From: Ceratobasidium sp. AG-K | Taxonomy: Eukaryota; Basidiomycota; Agaricomycetes; Cantharellales; Ceratobasidiaceae | DNA: 64,000 nucleotides | Direction: 5' to 3' | Assembly (NCBI GenBank): GCA_037039685.1 | Contig: JAWNGF010000004.1 | Coordinates: forward strand, 1,488,001 to 1,552,000 | In this document: one piece after another, positions 11,801 to 24,128 of the stretch | Layout of the letters: every line of letters starts with the position of its first letter | Position numbering within the stretch: position 1 is the stretch's first letter | Position numbers and translations under genes: made by a program | Notes under the pieces: model-generated | The model's database searches: none | What the model was told of the DNA's origin: nothing | The model's input: the letters and a program-made list of their open reading frames with translations, nothing else

Positions 11801-13567
11801 TTATGGCTCAACTTTCACACACGTTCCGTTCCTAAGTTGCAGCTGCTGGAGAACTGAGGGTGACCATGGAACCTCCTCGCTCCAATGAGTTACAAGTACC
11901 ACTGCTTGACGGGGATCGAGCTCTTCCCGTAGATACCTTTTGGCTTTGTCAACCATTGCATCGTCCATGCCTGCAAATGGCTGAGAGAAATTAACCTAGC
12001 TTCGATAAGATGGATGCTAGTTCACTTACCTCGTCGAGTATCAACAATGGTGCTTTGGACACCAAAGCACGCATGAACAATACCAGTGCCTGCTCGCCAG
12101 CGCTTAGTAGAGCAAACTCCTTGTCCCCAGACTTCCCCCCGCCAAACTCAAATGCGTGAACCAGCTCGTCGACTCTATCATCTTCTGTTTTAGTCCGAGA
12201 TCTGAATGCATAAGTAGCATCGAACCCGGTCGCAATTGCGTCCCGTACGCTGAGCCCGGGAAGTCGACGAGGGAAGGCATTGTAGAGCTCGGGAGAGACA
12301 ACGCCGATTTGCCGTTGAAGAGTTGTTGTAGGAATAGATCGCCTTGGCTTGGAAAATAGGCGCAGGGATTCGACTGGCTGAGAGTACGATTGTGGGTGAT
12401 CACCTGTAATCATGGCTAGAAGTGTGGTTTTTCCGGACCCTGGGCGAGTGTTCGTCTGGTGAGGTCAACCCAAATATCATTGTTGTGCAGACCAACCATT
12501 CGGTCCCTTGAGATGCCACTTCTCCCCTTCACGAATGGTCCAATTGACGTCGGTCAATATCTTTCTGTCGTGGTATGCGACGTTCAGCCCGTTGATTTCT
12601 ATGATAGGCTGCCCTGAGGTGTCAGCTCTCCTAGCGTTTAGGCTCGAGGCCTGCCGTCCTTGATGCTCAGAAATCATTTGAGCTCTTTCTCCCACAAGCA
12701 CATATCCGTTCTCAGCCCGAACGACGTGAGTGATCCATCCAGGGACTGGGTCTTGGGCTCGAAGCGTCGTAATAATTCTAGGGGCGCGCCTACTATGCAA
12801 GTCATGGAGCAAATGCATTAGCCTTGGCCTGTGGTCGACATCAAGACCCGCTACAATGTATTATTGGGTTAGGCTCACCCCGTGAAGTAGAATAAAAATA
12901 TAACACGAACTAAGGGGCTCCGTCAACACCAATACCTCTGGGGCAGGGGCGCGCATTAATGCTTGCAAAATTCGTGCCCGGCGTGTTTGTCCGTTGCTCA
13001 GCGCCACGAGCGGAAGGTCTAGCAATCGCTTTAGGTCGAGTTCCTGGGCCAAGGCATCATCCACATCTCCTAGTGATTCTCTAAGTGTGACACGGTCCTC
13101 TTCGCGTACCGCTCCATAGCGTGCAGTAAAGTCGTAAAAGGCTCCCCCGGCTGCCAGTCGCTGAGGAGAAAATGATACATGCGTGACGAGATCGAGGGGG
13201 TCCCGTCCACTAGCTGTTATAAATGGATATAAACCGTTTGGAGGGGGCGGGGTGATACGTGTGTGACCGAGGAGCATCTGCACGGCAAGATTCTCGGTAT
13301 AATTAATTATTGCTTCAGATTTGAACATACTTCTACAACATCATTCCTCTGGGTTCCGGTAATAACCCAACTCTCCCCTTCTCGCATAGACCATTCTACG
13401 TTACGTAGACTTGGGGCCGCCCGCTGACCATCGCCAAACCGGTAGATATTGCTGTTAGGAACGTGCACAACCAGATGGGACAGCTGACGTCTAAAGCTAG
13501 GGGCGAACACGACGCGACCAAACGTTGGACGGCGGAGAGCTAGAAGTGTACATGGCAGCCGTTTCAT
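11801..13567 (-). CDS. Twin ABC ATPase without membrane domain (YDR061W/ModF-like)
   Basis: Soluble protein with two ABC ATPase domains and no membrane segments, like yeast YDR061W and bacterial ModF-type proteins; substrate unknown. The Arg-rich N-terminus (MKRLPCTLLALRRPTFGRVV) looks like a mitochondrial presequence. Domain 1 has ESWVITGTQRNDVVE where a Walker A would be, and a signature-like LSNGQTRRARILQALMRAP. Domain 2 has a proper Walker A, GPNGSGKTTLL, split by an intron at about 12444-12495. It also has the signature LLSAGEQALVLFMRALV and the Walker B LLILDE. A His-switch segment reads VLVTHWSEEVPWSP near the C-terminus. The other introns are short. It ends at 11801 and CCT8 lies 316 bp upstream on the same strand. 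Confidence 0.82.
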
Positions 13568-13883
13568 TTCGGAACTGAGCCGAGTGATCTGTTGCGGGAA
13601 TTCTTCCGAAGGCCTTTTAGGACAAGTGGATCTATTGGACAGGATACTTCACCGCCCGAGGTTTGACGAGGTGGTGAACTTGGATATGGTCGAGTCATAT
13701 CATTCGTCGATTGGGCTTGGACATCACTCGCGAGATCTCTTTACAGCCCAACATAATTTGATGTCGGCACAATAACCGCCCCGGGCTAATTGCTCCGATC
13801 ACCCCTAACTATGAACGAAATCTAGGCAGGGGATATTACTATGCTGCATTGAATATATAAAGTGTAAATTTTTCTTGATAGTA

Positions 13884-15837
13884 TCAATCCTCATCCCAGT
13901 TTCCAGCCTGTTGAGGCACCTTTGGTCCACCAGCGGGTTTCGACATGATGATACTGTCCACACGAAGGACAGACACAGCAGCCTCTGTAGCCAGCCTGAT
14001 TGCCCACGATTTGGCCGATAGCGAGTCGTACATTCCTTCCTGTGCTGCATCCAAAATTCCATCCTTCTCGGACTGCGGGTACAATTAGTGAGAATGCTAG
14101 AGAGCTCCTCGTGGACATACCTCAATATCGACGCCCCACGAAACCCCATCTGGTTGCGCATGCTTTTCGTAGAGTTTGCTAACCACTTCAGTCATGTCGA
14201 GACCAGCATTCTCCGCAAGGGTACTGGGCAGGATCTCCAATGCAGACGCATATCGCCGGACGGCGTGTTGCGACAATCCCTTCAGGCTAGCCCCATAGCT
14301 TTCGACCCTCTTCGCAAGTTCGATCTCGGTTGCGCCCGCTCCTGGAACGAGGCGATCGTCCTTCACCAGCGCCTTGATGACGTTCACACCATCATCTATA
14401 GCACGTTCCATATCGTCGAGGCTGTTGGCCGTTGCACCTCGAAGCACGATAGTGGCCATCTTGCTCTTCTCTGCTGCACTTCCAGCGGGCGGATCTTGGC
14501 GAATAACTGTTACTCGATCTCCTCCGATTTCAATGTTTTCAACCACGTCAATATGACCCGCTTCTTCAGCAGTAGGCGCGCCAAGTCTCGCCAAAGGAGT
14601 CGCGCCAATGACGCGACACAGTCGTCGGAGATCGAATTTGGAGAGAACTTTGACAACAAGGATGCCGAATCGGTCGAGATAATGGAGAGCTAGCTCCCCA
14701 ACGGCAGCGCCGGCTACGATTACCTGTACGCCAGAGTCCGCGATCTCTTTGAAATACTACCAATGACAATAAGTCTCACATCTTAAAACCAGGAAGCGCC
14801 TTACCTTTTCTAGCTGCTGTTCCTCACCGCGAGTGAAGTTAAGCATCTCCTCGGCGTTTTTGAGAAGAACGGTGCCCTTGGTTTCGGTCTGGGCAATATC
14901 CAATGGACATGTGTACACCGCAACCTTTGCCTTAGCCGCGTTTTTGACCACCCCTGTGTAACATCAGCTAGATGACATCCTCAATACAAAGGACCGTACC
15001 TTGAGGTTCACGGTGGAAAACCATCCCGCGCACTACGGTGCTCCCGGACAGAGACCCGCCCATAATCTTTACCACACGAACGTTGTCGACGTTGAAGTTC
15101 TCCGAGCGGGAGGGCATTACAGCCAATGCTGCTTCGGCTACGAGGGGTGCAAGTACATCTTCTGATCCATACTGCTTGGAGGCAATTGCAGTTTTGAGAA
15201 CCGAGGTCAATGACTCCTTGGTCAACGGCTTGGTAAGGCTATGGTTCGAGAGCCCTTGAATGCGCGTTATGAGTACTTCCAAAACCTCGCCAAGCTAACA
15301 CACACACCTTCGAGTTCTGCCAATGCTTTCTCACAAGCTAATTCGTAGCCAATGATAACCTCGCTTGGATGAAGGCCCATAATCAACAGGTGCTCCGACT
15401 TTTTGAGCAACTCTCCCGCAAAGACAAGTACAGTGTTTGTCGCGTCTCCCATCTTTGGATGGTTTCTAAGCGTGGGCAATACAAGAAACGTAATTGTACT
15501 AACCTCCGCCTCCTGTGCTTGAGACGCCATGACGAGCAACTTTGCGGCCGGATGAACAACCTCGATCTCCCGAATGATGGTGGCCGCATCAGAGGTAACA
15601 AACATTCGTCCAAGGTGATTGATAATGAGTTTGTTCCTACCTGGTTAAAATTATACGCAGTGAACTAATGAGTCAGGTTTACGACATACCATTCGGACCA
15701 AAACTCGTCCGGACAAGGTCCGAGAGTTCGCCTACGGCTTGAATATTCCTCATTACGGCCTCTTCAAGCCCTTGCAAGTGCTTGTAACCATCTTTGAAGA
15801 GTTGAAGATTGTTTGACTTTGGTACTTTTAGAGACAT
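13884..15837 (-). CDS. cct8: T-complex chaperonin subunit theta
   Basis: Subunit theta of the cytosolic CCT/TRiC chaperonin, which folds actin, tubulin and WD40 proteins using ATP. The start is MSLKVPKSNNLQLFKDGYKH, followed by DLVRTSFGPNGRNKLIINHL. ATP-site segments are DAATIIREIEVVHPAAKLL and GDATNTVLVFAGELL. The apical domain holds VRVVKIMGGSLSGSTVVRGM and KGTVLLKNAEEML. The equatorial C-terminal part has DDGVNVIKALVKDDRLVPGAGATEIE (shown in part) and ends IIMSKPAGGPKVPQQAGNWDED. Introns are short. The 5' third (15398-15837) also appears downstream as the left edge of the second duplication copy; the gene here is complete. Confidence 0.95.
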
Positions 15838-16115
15838 ATTGAGAATGGTCAAGACACGGTATGGCGGGTCGAGGGCGCGTCGCGTCTCCGAAAATTAAGC
15901 GCCCATCTTTCTGGCTTCCGGCGGTCACGTGAAGGTTTGGATGTGGCTCTGAAGTGGCTCGTTCTCAACTATTTCAATGATAACAAAATTTTGTTCGTGC
16001 TAAATACAAGTTGCTAAATTTACATTCTCCGAGATTTCTCGTATCAACCAATCAAACATGTCAACTATTGTTACAGGTTGTTGAATCGCTGTTAGCCCAA
16101 GCTTTGCTATTTCGT

Positions 16116-17021
16116 TCATGCAAACGCTCCGTGTTTGTGCTTGAGTCCCACAGACTCGCGTCTGCCGGTTACTACGGCGTCCAAAGGTTTGACTACATAA
16201 AATGAAACTTTGCTCTTATAACGTATAACTCTAGTAAAACTTACGCATGGAATCAACTATCCTCTGAATCCGACCGCCGCCCTTGGGAGCTGCAGGGTGC
16301 GGTCTAGTAGGAGCCAAGTGGCGCGCAGCCAGGTATTCTCTAGCCAGCTCAGATTTTTCAGCGTCGCTTAGCCTATTGGCAAGCTCCATAAAATGGACTG
16401 TTTCCTCTTCCTAATAAGAATCCGGAGTTAGCTGACGTCCTCTGCGGATACAGTAACAGACCTCGGCGTGCGTCAAGAATTGCTGGTATGCGTCCTCCAC
16501 AGCATCGGCAAATTCGTCAGCTCCCATAGACGCAACGCTATTAGTATCAACGTTCGCCCAAGCCCTATCCAGTTTGGTGTGCCTCTGGCGATCATGTTTT
16601 ACAAAGCTACGCAGGCCAGCCTTCTCGAGTGCCTTGTAAACCGAGCGCTCCTAGAAGCTGGATAAGACCGAATATATGCCACGATAAATTATAATGCTAA
16701 CTTCACTGTCAGTATGTACGGAGGCTTCGTGAACCATAGTGTTGGCAATCTTGTCCATCAGGCTCACATCGCGCTGCTTGTGTGCAATTACAAAGCGGTC
16801 GTGGAGGTCCCGAATATTGTTATGATCGACCTGGCCCCTCCGGTAAGGAGTTAATACGTTACAACGCATTTGCACCAGCGTACCATGATTTCGTCATAAA
16901 AGTTCAGTGGCCGGCCATCAGTACGACCACTAGCGATGCTACGCTGGTGCCAAACAAGTGTCCCACGACGGGCAACCGAGGCCACTGGAAAAGCGGATCG
17001 TGCCAAGCGCCGAGCGAGCAT
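16116..17021 (-). CDS. Hemerythrin HHE-domain protein, probably mitochondrial (copy 1)
   Basis: Predicted 232-residue protein of the hemerythrin/HHE cation-binding family, which holds a di-iron centre between helices; its substrate is not evident. Five exons give a clean frame: 16884-17021, 16702-16830, 16462-16650, 16245-16410 and 16116-16192. The N-terminus MLARRLARSAFPVASVARRG is a typical mitochondrial presequence. The HHE region has YDEIMVDHNNIRDLHDRF, then IANTMVHEASVHTDSEE, with candidate ligands His/Asp in DHNNIRDLH and His/Glu in VHEASVHTDSEE. Further His residues are in FLTHAEEEETVHFMEL. The C-terminus is basic. An intergenic 278 bp separates it from CCT8 and 587 bp from cutinase A; I see nothing else in either gap. 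Confidence 0.75.
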
Positions 17022-17608
17022 TCTCCAAGATAACGGTGAGCGGGTGTGAGTGTGGGAGCATGGTCAAGAGAATATATAGTTGACACTCAACTGTATCCAT
17101 GACCGGATTCGTAATAGTGACGAGCCCGACGCAATCCTGTTGCGGCCGCTGTATCAGATTCCTCGGGAATTCACAAAACGGCTGAGAAGCACGTAGATCT
17201 ATCATTCAGGCGCAAATGCAATTGTCATCCTAGATGTATGCGGTAGTTTAGCTACGGCCGTATCAACAGGTTCCCGACTGAAGCATGCGTTGAAGATGGC
17301 ACCCTATATAGTCTTAGCCTTTAGGAGGTGAATTCGGTTTCACAGGAGACCTACCCTTTCAGCGGTCACTTGCCTAACTGCACGGATATAATGGCCCATT
17401 CTAAACTGCAGAGGCCCTTAGGACACTCCCAAATGTCCCAAATTTTGAGAAACCAGCTCATTTGTGATCTCCAGGCTACTTAGTTCTAGTTCACTCCTGT
17501 AATCTTGCGTAGCAGTATACAGTGGATTCACAAAACCACTACGTATACACAGGCGTGCATCTACGAACTACCGGGGCGCCCACCGATGATCTCAAAACAA
17601 TCACATTA

Positions 17609-18432
17609 TTACAGCTTGTTCTTGATGAATGTAGCCGCGACGGTCGTGCTATAAAGAAACCGTCAGCTTCACGTTCGGCTGCTCGTCGTTTTACTTACCT
17701 CCCATCAGTACCATACGCGAGGTGCGCAGGGATGCTCGAGCCGCCCGCGCAGAACAAATCGCCCGTGTTGCAGAAGCTGGCAACGTTCTGAGCCGTGGTG
17801 CTTCCATCACGAGGTGCCGAGTCGACGACGGGGGAGGTGATGGGCCACGCGCTGCTGGAGCTGTGGTATGGGTCGCCAAAGACCACAATAGCCTTGACCT
17901 TAGCTTTGAGCGTGGTTGAGAGGGTGGTGCCTAGTAGTTTATGTGTAAGCATACCAACACAACGAGAGTGGAATGACTGACGGTGAATGACCATGGCACC
18001 CTTGGAATATCCTCCAAGAGCAAACTTTTGGTTCGGGCAGCGGGCGGCTTGGGCGGTGATATAGTTTACCACAAGAGTAGCCCCGGCGGTAATGGTTGAA
18101 CTGTACTCGGCCCTGGTGTCGTACGGCACAGAGTAGGTGGTGGTACTTCCGTAGAAGATGCGTAAGCTCTGGATTAGACAGCATGAGAGGCAGGCTTACC
18201 CAGAGACGGCCGACTTGAGAGCTGTCGAGAGAGGACCACCAGCAAGACCGAGACCTTCCTCGTTGGTGCCAGCGATAAATACGAGCTGCAGGGCAGAGCA
18301 GCTGGTCTGGCGAGCTTCAAGCTCGGTCGGCGCAGCGACGACCGAAGCAATGAAAAGCAAAGAAGCCTACCCAACCATTAGTACTAATAACCACGCGAAT
18401 ATTGGGCGTACAAGGAGTGTCTTAGGCTGCAT
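17609..18432 (-). CDS. Cutinase A (copy 1)
   Basis: Secreted serine esterase of the cutinase family (CE5), hydrolysing cutin or related polyesters. The signal-anchor N-terminus is MQPKTLLV, continuing after an intron with ASLLFIASVVAAPTELEARQ. The core has TSCSALQLVFIAGTNEEGLG. The nucleophile elbow is ALGGYSKGAMVIH (Ser in G-Y-S-K-G; Gln is usual at the Lys position). Catalytic Asp and His candidates are in FCNTGDLFCAGG and IPAHLAYGTDG. The protein ends TFIKNKL. Introns lie near 17649-17697, 17930-17981, 18155-18197 and 18367-18423. Its close paralogue, cutinase B, lies about 6 kb downstream. Confidence 0.9.
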
Positions 18433-19654
18433 GCCGAGTTCACTTAACCGATGAGATCTACGACCTCTCACCTCTCTTTTATAACAAGTCCTCTGACTAT
18501 TGCAGTCCAAGCTATCTACTTAGCATATGGGCTAACATCCAACCCACATGGCATTGGGTGACTGTAGAACAACGTCCAGGTCTGATGGGTTGCATTCTTT
18601 CGCTTGTTGAGTACACCTGAAGCGCCAGATCACCAATCGTACACTCACGTACCCTGCCTGACGTGGATTTCCACGTCTTACGCATTAGTGGGTGCTGCCA
18701 TGTAGAACTCACACGTTTGAACCCCCCCGTACCGCCTTACACGCGGTGGGCTTGACCCAAGCTTATAAGAAGCTGTTGTCGCGAGGTAGCATGGCGAAAA
18801 GGGCAAACGAGAAGATCGCAGGCCACGGTTAATGAGTAGCCGGTAGCGCCCTAAGCGGTTCTCGGAAGATTAACCACAAGGACTGTCTCAGGTTTAATTA
18901 GAAGCAGCATGCAAGGGAAGATAAGGTTGCTGGTGACCATGTGCATACTGCTAACCAACTCCTAGTCACTTTTGACCGCAGTTCATTTTCAAGTTTCAAG
19001 CATAGGTCGCGAGCTAGGAATAAAGCCAAGATTCTTGGAGAGATATCTGAGCAGAACTAATTACCATGCTTATTTAGCCACATGGTGATCGTCCTTAAGT
19101 GACAATTAACGAGTCACGCGGGGACTTCGAATTCGTCCCTGCCGAATTTAGCCCGTTGCCGCGGCACGCACGGCAAAGAGATCTACAACGACGTATCGAG
19201 AGGGAGAGGTGGAATAACCTGCTTCATGTTTCCAAGAGCCAAACACTGTAGCCTGGACTAGGGAATGGATGGTATGTCCGACCGTCATCCCACGAGTGCG
19301 CTGAACTCCCCTATTGGACATCCTGTACATAGACCCTATTATATACGCTCGAATTAACAGAAAAGCGCGGCTTCATCAAGGGCATTGTAATGGTTTTCTA
19401 GCTGCAGAGTGATATTTGATGTGCTAGACCTATTCATAAGACCCGGGAAGCAGCGCGCGAAAGCAACTTGACTGACTTTCCTCAAATAAGAGTTCAAGGA
19501 GGACACAACTTCGTTGACAACGACTCTCTTGTTGCCGTAACTCATTCTCTATTTTCCGTTATAATCTTGTTTCTCGTTTGAGCAACGCTCCTATGATTAC
19601 ATTAAATCTCTCACAAACCAAACGCGAAGCCTCACACCAGCCCCTGCTAAGGCC
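18433..19654. other. Intergenic region with cutinase A upstream sequence and a doubtful small ORF
   Basis: 1.2 kb between cutinase A and the 3' end of the pseudokinase gene. A minus-strand frame of 63 residues at 19354-19545 (MSYGNKRVVVNEVVSSLNS...) is present in both copies with two replacements. It has no recognisable motif and I do not call it. Nothing else is visible apart from the block described at 18783. Confidence 0.4.
18783..18860 (-). promoter_or_regulatory. Sequence block shared upstream of cutinases A and B
   Basis: A stretch about 350-430 bp upstream of the cutinase A start resembles 25274-25343 upstream of cutinase B. Both contain GGTTAATRAGTAGCCGGTAG and a preceding GAGAAGAYCGC segment. 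The same pair recurs in copy 2. It shows that the paralogues share ancestral promoter sequence. Function as a regulatory site is inferred only from conservation. Confidence 0.4.
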
Positions 19655-22448
19655 TTACTTTGAGGTCTTCTCATGCTCCGGCATATCAGCAATCTCCTCC
19701 AGTCGCTTTATAACCTCATTCATCGTCGGCCGGCCATCAGGCTTCATTGACCAACACTGCTCAAGCAACGCCCACATCTCATCCGGACGATACGCATAGG
19801 CATTGAACTTGGCATAGTCCTTACGCTTCGGAGGGCCTTCCGTTACTTTGATCATGATGGTCATGGTTTGCCTGTGTGTGTAGTATGGGATTAACCCGCT
19901 AACGAGCTGTAAATCGTGGTCTGTGAGCGTCGGTGAAGGGATGTGGGAGAAAGCTTACTTCGAGAGCAGTCATTGCCCACCCCCAGACGTCAGATTCCGT
20001 TTTTAGCGGCGGCGAATCTGCAGTGAACAACTCGGGCGCCTAGTGTAATTGGTGTTAGATGGGGGGTGTAGGTCTTGTTTATGGGTGCTAGAACGCACCA
20101 TCCATCGCTGGCCTTCAGACTTGCCGGTCATGACAGGGTCAGGAATCGGATCATTGCCGGTATAATCGTTTTCAATAGCCTTGAAACCGTCTATGTGGGC
20201 ACCGAGTCCGTAACCGAAGAAACCGGTTGACGTACCTTGATCGACCCGAATCCACTCAACATCCCTCCGCCCGAATCAGTAATGAGGATATTCGAGCCTT
20301 GCATGCGGGAATGTACGACCTGCGGATCATTTTCGTGAAGATAGTTAAGACCTCGAGCTGCGTCTGTAATCTATCGGCGGGTGTTAGCCTGCAGACTGAG
20401 AAATGAGAACTGATTGGGCACACAATGCGAAGTATGTTCTTTTTCATGCCCGGGTTGTCCCGGTAGAGTTTCAAGTATGTGACCTGTTATTCATAGTATT
20501 AACGATCGAATATTACGGGTTCCGAGGTACGACATACGGCGTCAGAGTTCTTCATTAGCGGTGCGATTGTGTACCTGCGAGTCACCAATTCAACAGCGCT
20601 CTCGATGATATGGGATGAACCTACAATTGGAAATGCTCCCCGCCTCCAAATGATTCCCGCCCAAACCCATAGAAAGATAGTGTATATTGCGATGTAAACT
20701 GACTCCATAGCTGTGCGATCCTGTTAAATCGCTGCGAGCGAAGTTTAGCGCTTCTAATTGGGAACATTTGATTAGACGCACAGTGGCATATCGGGTCACG
20801 GCATCGTGATCGTTCATCCCGATCCTAAAAACCTTTTTCGCCACCTTCTCCCCATCCAAAAGTCGCGCAATGTAGACATCACAGGAGATGCTTGTCTTGA
20901 TAGGGGCAGGTGATTCGGGGACACATTGCTCGCCTGTGAGCATTTCGGCAGATGGCCTCAGCTGGGTGACTGCTAAAATCGTGCGGGCGACCCGCTGTGC
21001 ACCGACGTAGTTCGCGTGGGTCGTACTATCTTGATTTCGCATAGCCTACTCGTGTAAGCGTCAGATCCCGGCGAACCAACAAGCAGAACTACGGACATCA
21101 GACCGTTTGCCCAGCTCCCCATTAAGCACTGCCATGATTTCAGTCACTTTTTCTTCGACCCTATCGATGGCATTCAGCCTTTTGGCGATGCCTCCTATGC
21201 CGGTATCCATTTCACCCAAGCGATGGTTGACACCACTCAAGCTGACGTTTACCTCCGACAGACAGTCGTAAACCTCTTGGAGCTTCGCCAGTTCCTGTGC
21301 CTGCACAGTGCGGAAGTCACGAGTCCATTGTTTCATGGCAAGACCGGCTTCAAACTACCGAACACGAATATCAGTTCGTGGAGCTTAAGATTAAGACGAG
21401 ACATAGACGCACAGAAAATAGGACTAGGCAGCTGTCAAGCTCCCGGAAGTACCCTTCAATCTCCTCGCTAATGGCCTTGAACTGGAGGAAGGTGAGAATC
21501 CCGTTCTCGTTGTTGTAGTATTCTGCTCGCCCATAAATTATTTTCAAGGTTCTGAAATCAATGTAAGACGGAATTCAAGGGAAGAAAACGATTCACTTAC
21601 TTGTCAAGCATTCGAGCGCCGTTCGTCAGCTCGGGATAATCCTCCTCTCGTATTTGGTCCACCCCTTTCATTCCAGGATACTTCTGCTGCACGTGCTCTT
21701 TGATATGGTCACTAGCAATGTACATCACCATCGTACATCGACCTTGCAACAACTTCCATTGGTCCCTATCCTCGTCGTCAGCACTGTTGTGATGAACGAA
21801 AGTCAGGTACTCACCTGTTCACCCTAGACTTCTCAACAGCTTGATAAACCCTTGTCAAACAGTCTACCGTAGGACCGAGGAACGGCACACATCCTAGTCC
21901 AGCCGCGACTTCAGCAATCGACAACGCGGTATCCACGCCAAACTGTGTTAGCGCCCATTTTTGGTCCGTAGCAATAAGACTGGTCGTGACTGGGGGGTCG
22001 TCGCTGGTGGGATCTGAGACGGCGCGCATTTGCGAGGGCCTAGTGGTGGTACATTCAGCCTCATTTGGGTTATCTTCAAGTGGCGGGCTTCGGACAGGTG
22101 GCGGGGTAGGGGCAGATGGCGGGGAGGCTGGTGGTGGCGGGGTCTCCGCTTTCACCACAACGTTTGGGGGTGGAGAAGCGGTTGGTCCTGGGGGGCTTTG
22201 GGGACGTGATACCTCAGACACGGTGGTTGTCGGTGGGTTGCGCAGCGTTTGTGTTGGCTTTGGAAGCCTGGGGCTCTTCACTGGGGCGGAGGGATGCAGG
22301 CGAGGCTCTACCAGACGATGGGCCTACGCTATTCCCAGTTGACCGACTCGAGGATAGCCCTAGGAAGTAAAATGATGAGCGAATTAACTTTGTGTGTTGA
22401 CGCGGACAAATCACCCAAGAACCTCGAAACTCGTTTACCCAAAGGCAT
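19655..22448 (-). pseudogene. HeLo/MLKL-like domain + coiled coil + pseudokinase, copy 1 (frameshifted)
   Basis: Same gene as 36712-39504 but carrying one extra base at about 22228-22230 (GGTTGTCGG against GGTTTCGG in copy 2). This breaks the frame in the proline-rich N-terminus, so the long product is not made unless translation starts elsewhere or the base is an error. Order of parts: proline-rich tail; helical domain (FGVDTALSIAEVAAGLG, VPFLGPTVDCLTR, RDQWKLLQGRCTMVMY, FKAISEEIEGYFRELD); coiled coil (VNVSLSGVNHRLGEMD); kinase-like domain. The kinase part lacks a glycine loop, keeps a VAKKVF lysine, and has VVHSRMQGSNILI in place of HRD and LSGFGSIK in place of DFG. An APELF motif and a normal C-lobe tail (GRPTMNEVIKRLEEI) are present. 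Confidence 0.7.
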
Positions 22449-24128
22449 GGCTACGACTGGCTCGTGACTTGTGGTAGCTGCGAGAGGAATGGACTGGGAT
22501 AGCAATGCGAAGCGGCATTATATAGAACGAGGGCCTCATGGTGCAAACCACAGACACATGGGGGCGTCTATCTGATAGCGAGTCCCGGTTCACGGGATTT
22601 CCATTGGTTTGGATGGTGTGGTCGAGGGCCTTTGACAAGCAAGCAGATGCTTCGATCAAATGGCGAGGCGCCGAATGTATTTCCAATTTGGCCTCAACTA
22701 GATCCAGGAACAGCAAGTGCCAGTGTTGCGAGAGGCTTCGAGGAATCACTCATCAAGGACTCAGCCTGCCCATCAATAGTAGGAGCTATTAGGCTTCAAA
22801 ATTCATACGAACTACTAGGCTATCGAATGCACATGAGTTACAGAACCAACACTGATACCCACAAACGGAGAGGTGTGTGACGAGAACTACCGCGTCCGGA
22901 GAACGAGGGTGTATCATACCTCGAGTTTTCTTGATCGCTCTTGTTTGTTATATATTTCTCCAGAGTACAACACTCCCTCAAGTCCGGTTAATGGGTGTAA
23001 CCTTCCAATACTGGGAAAGGCATGTGGTTGCAATACTGAATCAATACATATATATGTAGGAGATGGGTTAGGAAACAGGTCATGACGAGTCCTTAGCGTT
23101 TGGCCAGATGCTAAAGCCTATCAGCCTCTGTAACAGGCACTTTGAAAACGACAAACAACTCACCGCCATGCACTGCAAAACACATGCACGTGGATTCAAA
23201 GCTCCCCGGCCAGACCAAGGACAGTTGCGACCGACCCATTCGAAGACGCCTACCGCACGTCATCGCCCCAGGTCAGTGCGCCACATCCCATTCCGACTCG
23301 ATGGGCCCCGTCGGCTGCAGTCTTGTCGCCAGCCCATGGCGGCAGCCTTCGGTCATCCGAGCGCCTCGCACAGGTCATAAGGCTATACTCACCGTCCAGC
23401 GCTGAGCATACGGTAGACGCTAGTCTGTGCGACAAAGACGGTGAGCCCCGGCCCGTAACCACTCGTGCTGGTGAGACTTCAACTCAGGGAGATAAGGACA
23501 GCTAGGTAGAAGGGGCGATGAGATGGAGGCAACGCGGGTGTAAAGAGAGTTACTTACACCAACTCTAGAAAGGTGCTAGCTGTGATGGGCAGGGGTGGCA
23601 AAGCGTCCGTAGACGGTGACCAAGCTATAGGCGAACGTGAGTAGATTTGATGAGGTGGGAACATAAGACCCACTCATGGTTAAGAATACTAGAGGTCAAA
23701 GAGGAGTAAGAGCAGAGCGGGTCGCTATGCAACCTATTAGGCGTTTGAAACATAAGATATGGGAGGGTGGTGGGTCATGTCGAGTCTGGGGTTGTTGGGT
23801 GTGCCTACATATGCTTTGGTCGTACTTTAGGGTGGGCCGAGATTGTGGAGCTAGGCCATGCCCGAGCTGTTGGAGATGGCCCAAGCGCTACATTCGGGCG
23901 GGAGAAGCAAGTGGGTTAAGGGGTGTCATGCAGCGAGTTTGCTGTTGAACAGGGGTATTAGAGCAAGGTCAGTTCATGGGCCTCTGACCTATCACGTGCG
24001 GCAGGTATTGCATTGATGCACCATTGAATCCCAAATGTATTCAGTTTATGATAACACCGCTACGCATACATGCACGGAAACGTTGTCCGCATATTTCGCC
24101 AACCGGTGAACAGCCTAAAACGTTGTTG
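22449..24128. other. Gene-free stretch
   Basis: About 1.7 kb between the pseudokinase gene start and the 3' end of cutinase B. Scattered short frames (up to 104 residues) exist on both strands but none has motifs or credible introns. The 5' part is probably the pseudokinase promoter. Almost identical sequence is present in copy 2 (39505-41184). Confidence 0.45.

Noticed and set aside
23142..23948. Several frames of 60-90 residues conserved in both copies
   Set aside because: Conservation is explained by the recent duplication; codon content and motifs give no support.
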